From Chrysochromulina tobinii (taxonomy: Eukaryota; Haptophyta; Prymnesiales; Chrysochromulinaceae), in NCBI GenBank assembly GCA_001275005.1, contig JWZX01001678.1, positions 1 to 15,682 on the forward strand: a DNA stretch of 15,682 nt. Reading direction: 5' to 3'. The position numbers were made by a program, and so were the translations under genes. Position 1 is the first letter of the stretch; every line of letters starts with the position of its first letter. The notes beneath the pieces are model-generated. The model ran no database searches, was not told the DNA's origin, and saw nothing but the letters and a program-made list of their open reading frames with translations. Below are positions 15,493 to 15,682 of this stretch, in pieces.

Positions 15493-15682
15493 GGTTAGTT
15501 AGGAGGAGGAGGAGAGAGTTAGTTAGGAGGAGGAGGAGAGAGTTAGTTAGGAGGAGGAGGAGAGAGTTAGTTAGGAGGAGGAGGAGAGAGTTAGTTAGGA
15601 GGAGGAGGAGATAGTCAGTTAGGAGGAGGAGGAGACAGTTAGTTAGGAGGAGGAGGAGACAGTTAGTTAGGAGGAGGAGGAG
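15493..15682. repeat. 24-bp purine-rich minisatellite, running off the window
   Basis: About eight tandem copies of a 24-base unit, AGTTAGTTAG followed by GAGGAGGAGGAGAG. Copies begin at about 15493, 15517, 15541, 15565, 15589, 15613, 15637 and 15661, the last cut by the window end. Variants occur at the final base pair of the unit (AG, AT, AC) and at one T to C. Each unit contains (GGA)4. Array length beyond the window is unknown. Confidence 0.92.

Noticed and set aside
15493-15682. CRISPR array or telomere
   Set aside because: Units are directly adjacent with no unique spacers, so not CRISPR. The TTAGTTAGG part is not a run of TTAGGG-type telomere repeats, and the GGA block dominates.

Overview
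This window is GC-rich nuclear DNA from a microbial eukaryote, most plausibly a unicellular alga or related protist. The evidence is spliceosomal introns, a beta-tubulin, an ArfGAP1-type COPI regulator, a Mis18-type centromere protein and an Sfi1-like repeat protein. Many short introns start with GTGCG, and one appears to be GC-AG. A haptophyte-like or similarly GC-rich alga would fit, but the sequence alone does not prove a taxon. No bacterial operon structure, rRNA, tRNA, CRISPR array or recognisable transposase was seen.

Layout, left to right. Plus strand: (1) 115-4092, a nine-exon gene whose product joins an NMN adenylyltransferase-like domain, a SAM-like helical segment, four WWE-like repeats and a CCA/poly(A)-polymerase-head nucleotidyltransferase. 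(2) A 955-base intergenic stretch with strand-asymmetric GGGTC/GACCC repeats. (3) 5048-6961, an intronless ArfGAP1-like protein with lipid-packing-sensor-like and tryptophan/acidic motifs. (4) 7460-10794, a two-exon EF-hand plus Sfi1-like protein with a 24-bp in-frame minisatellite. Minus strand, head to tail: (5) 12760-11165, a ZNG1/CobW zinc-regulated GTPase. (6) 13587-13006, a Mis18/Yippee-like protein. (7) 15064-13730, beta-tubulin. The window ends inside a purine-only-looking (GGA)-rich 24-bp minisatellite upstream of beta-tubulin.

The most unusual object is gene 1. It places an NAD-synthesising-type fold, tandem modules of a family known to read ADP-ribose, and a nucleotidyltransferase in one polypeptide, which suggests a link between NAD or ADP-ribose and nucleotide transfer. 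The function is inference; the architecture is read from continuous open frames and phase-compatible splice sites.

The second theme is intron structure. Two introns are exactly as long as the spacing of a 16-18 bp direct repeat that spans their two splice sites, as expected if the intron arose by local duplication or by insertion with target duplication. Other introns show weaker versions of this. Several introns are multiples of three without stops, so retention would still give an open frame.

Three genes (Sfi1-like, Mis18-like, beta-tubulin) belong to cell-division machinery. Eukaryotic neighbours are usually not functionally linked, so this grouping may be chance.
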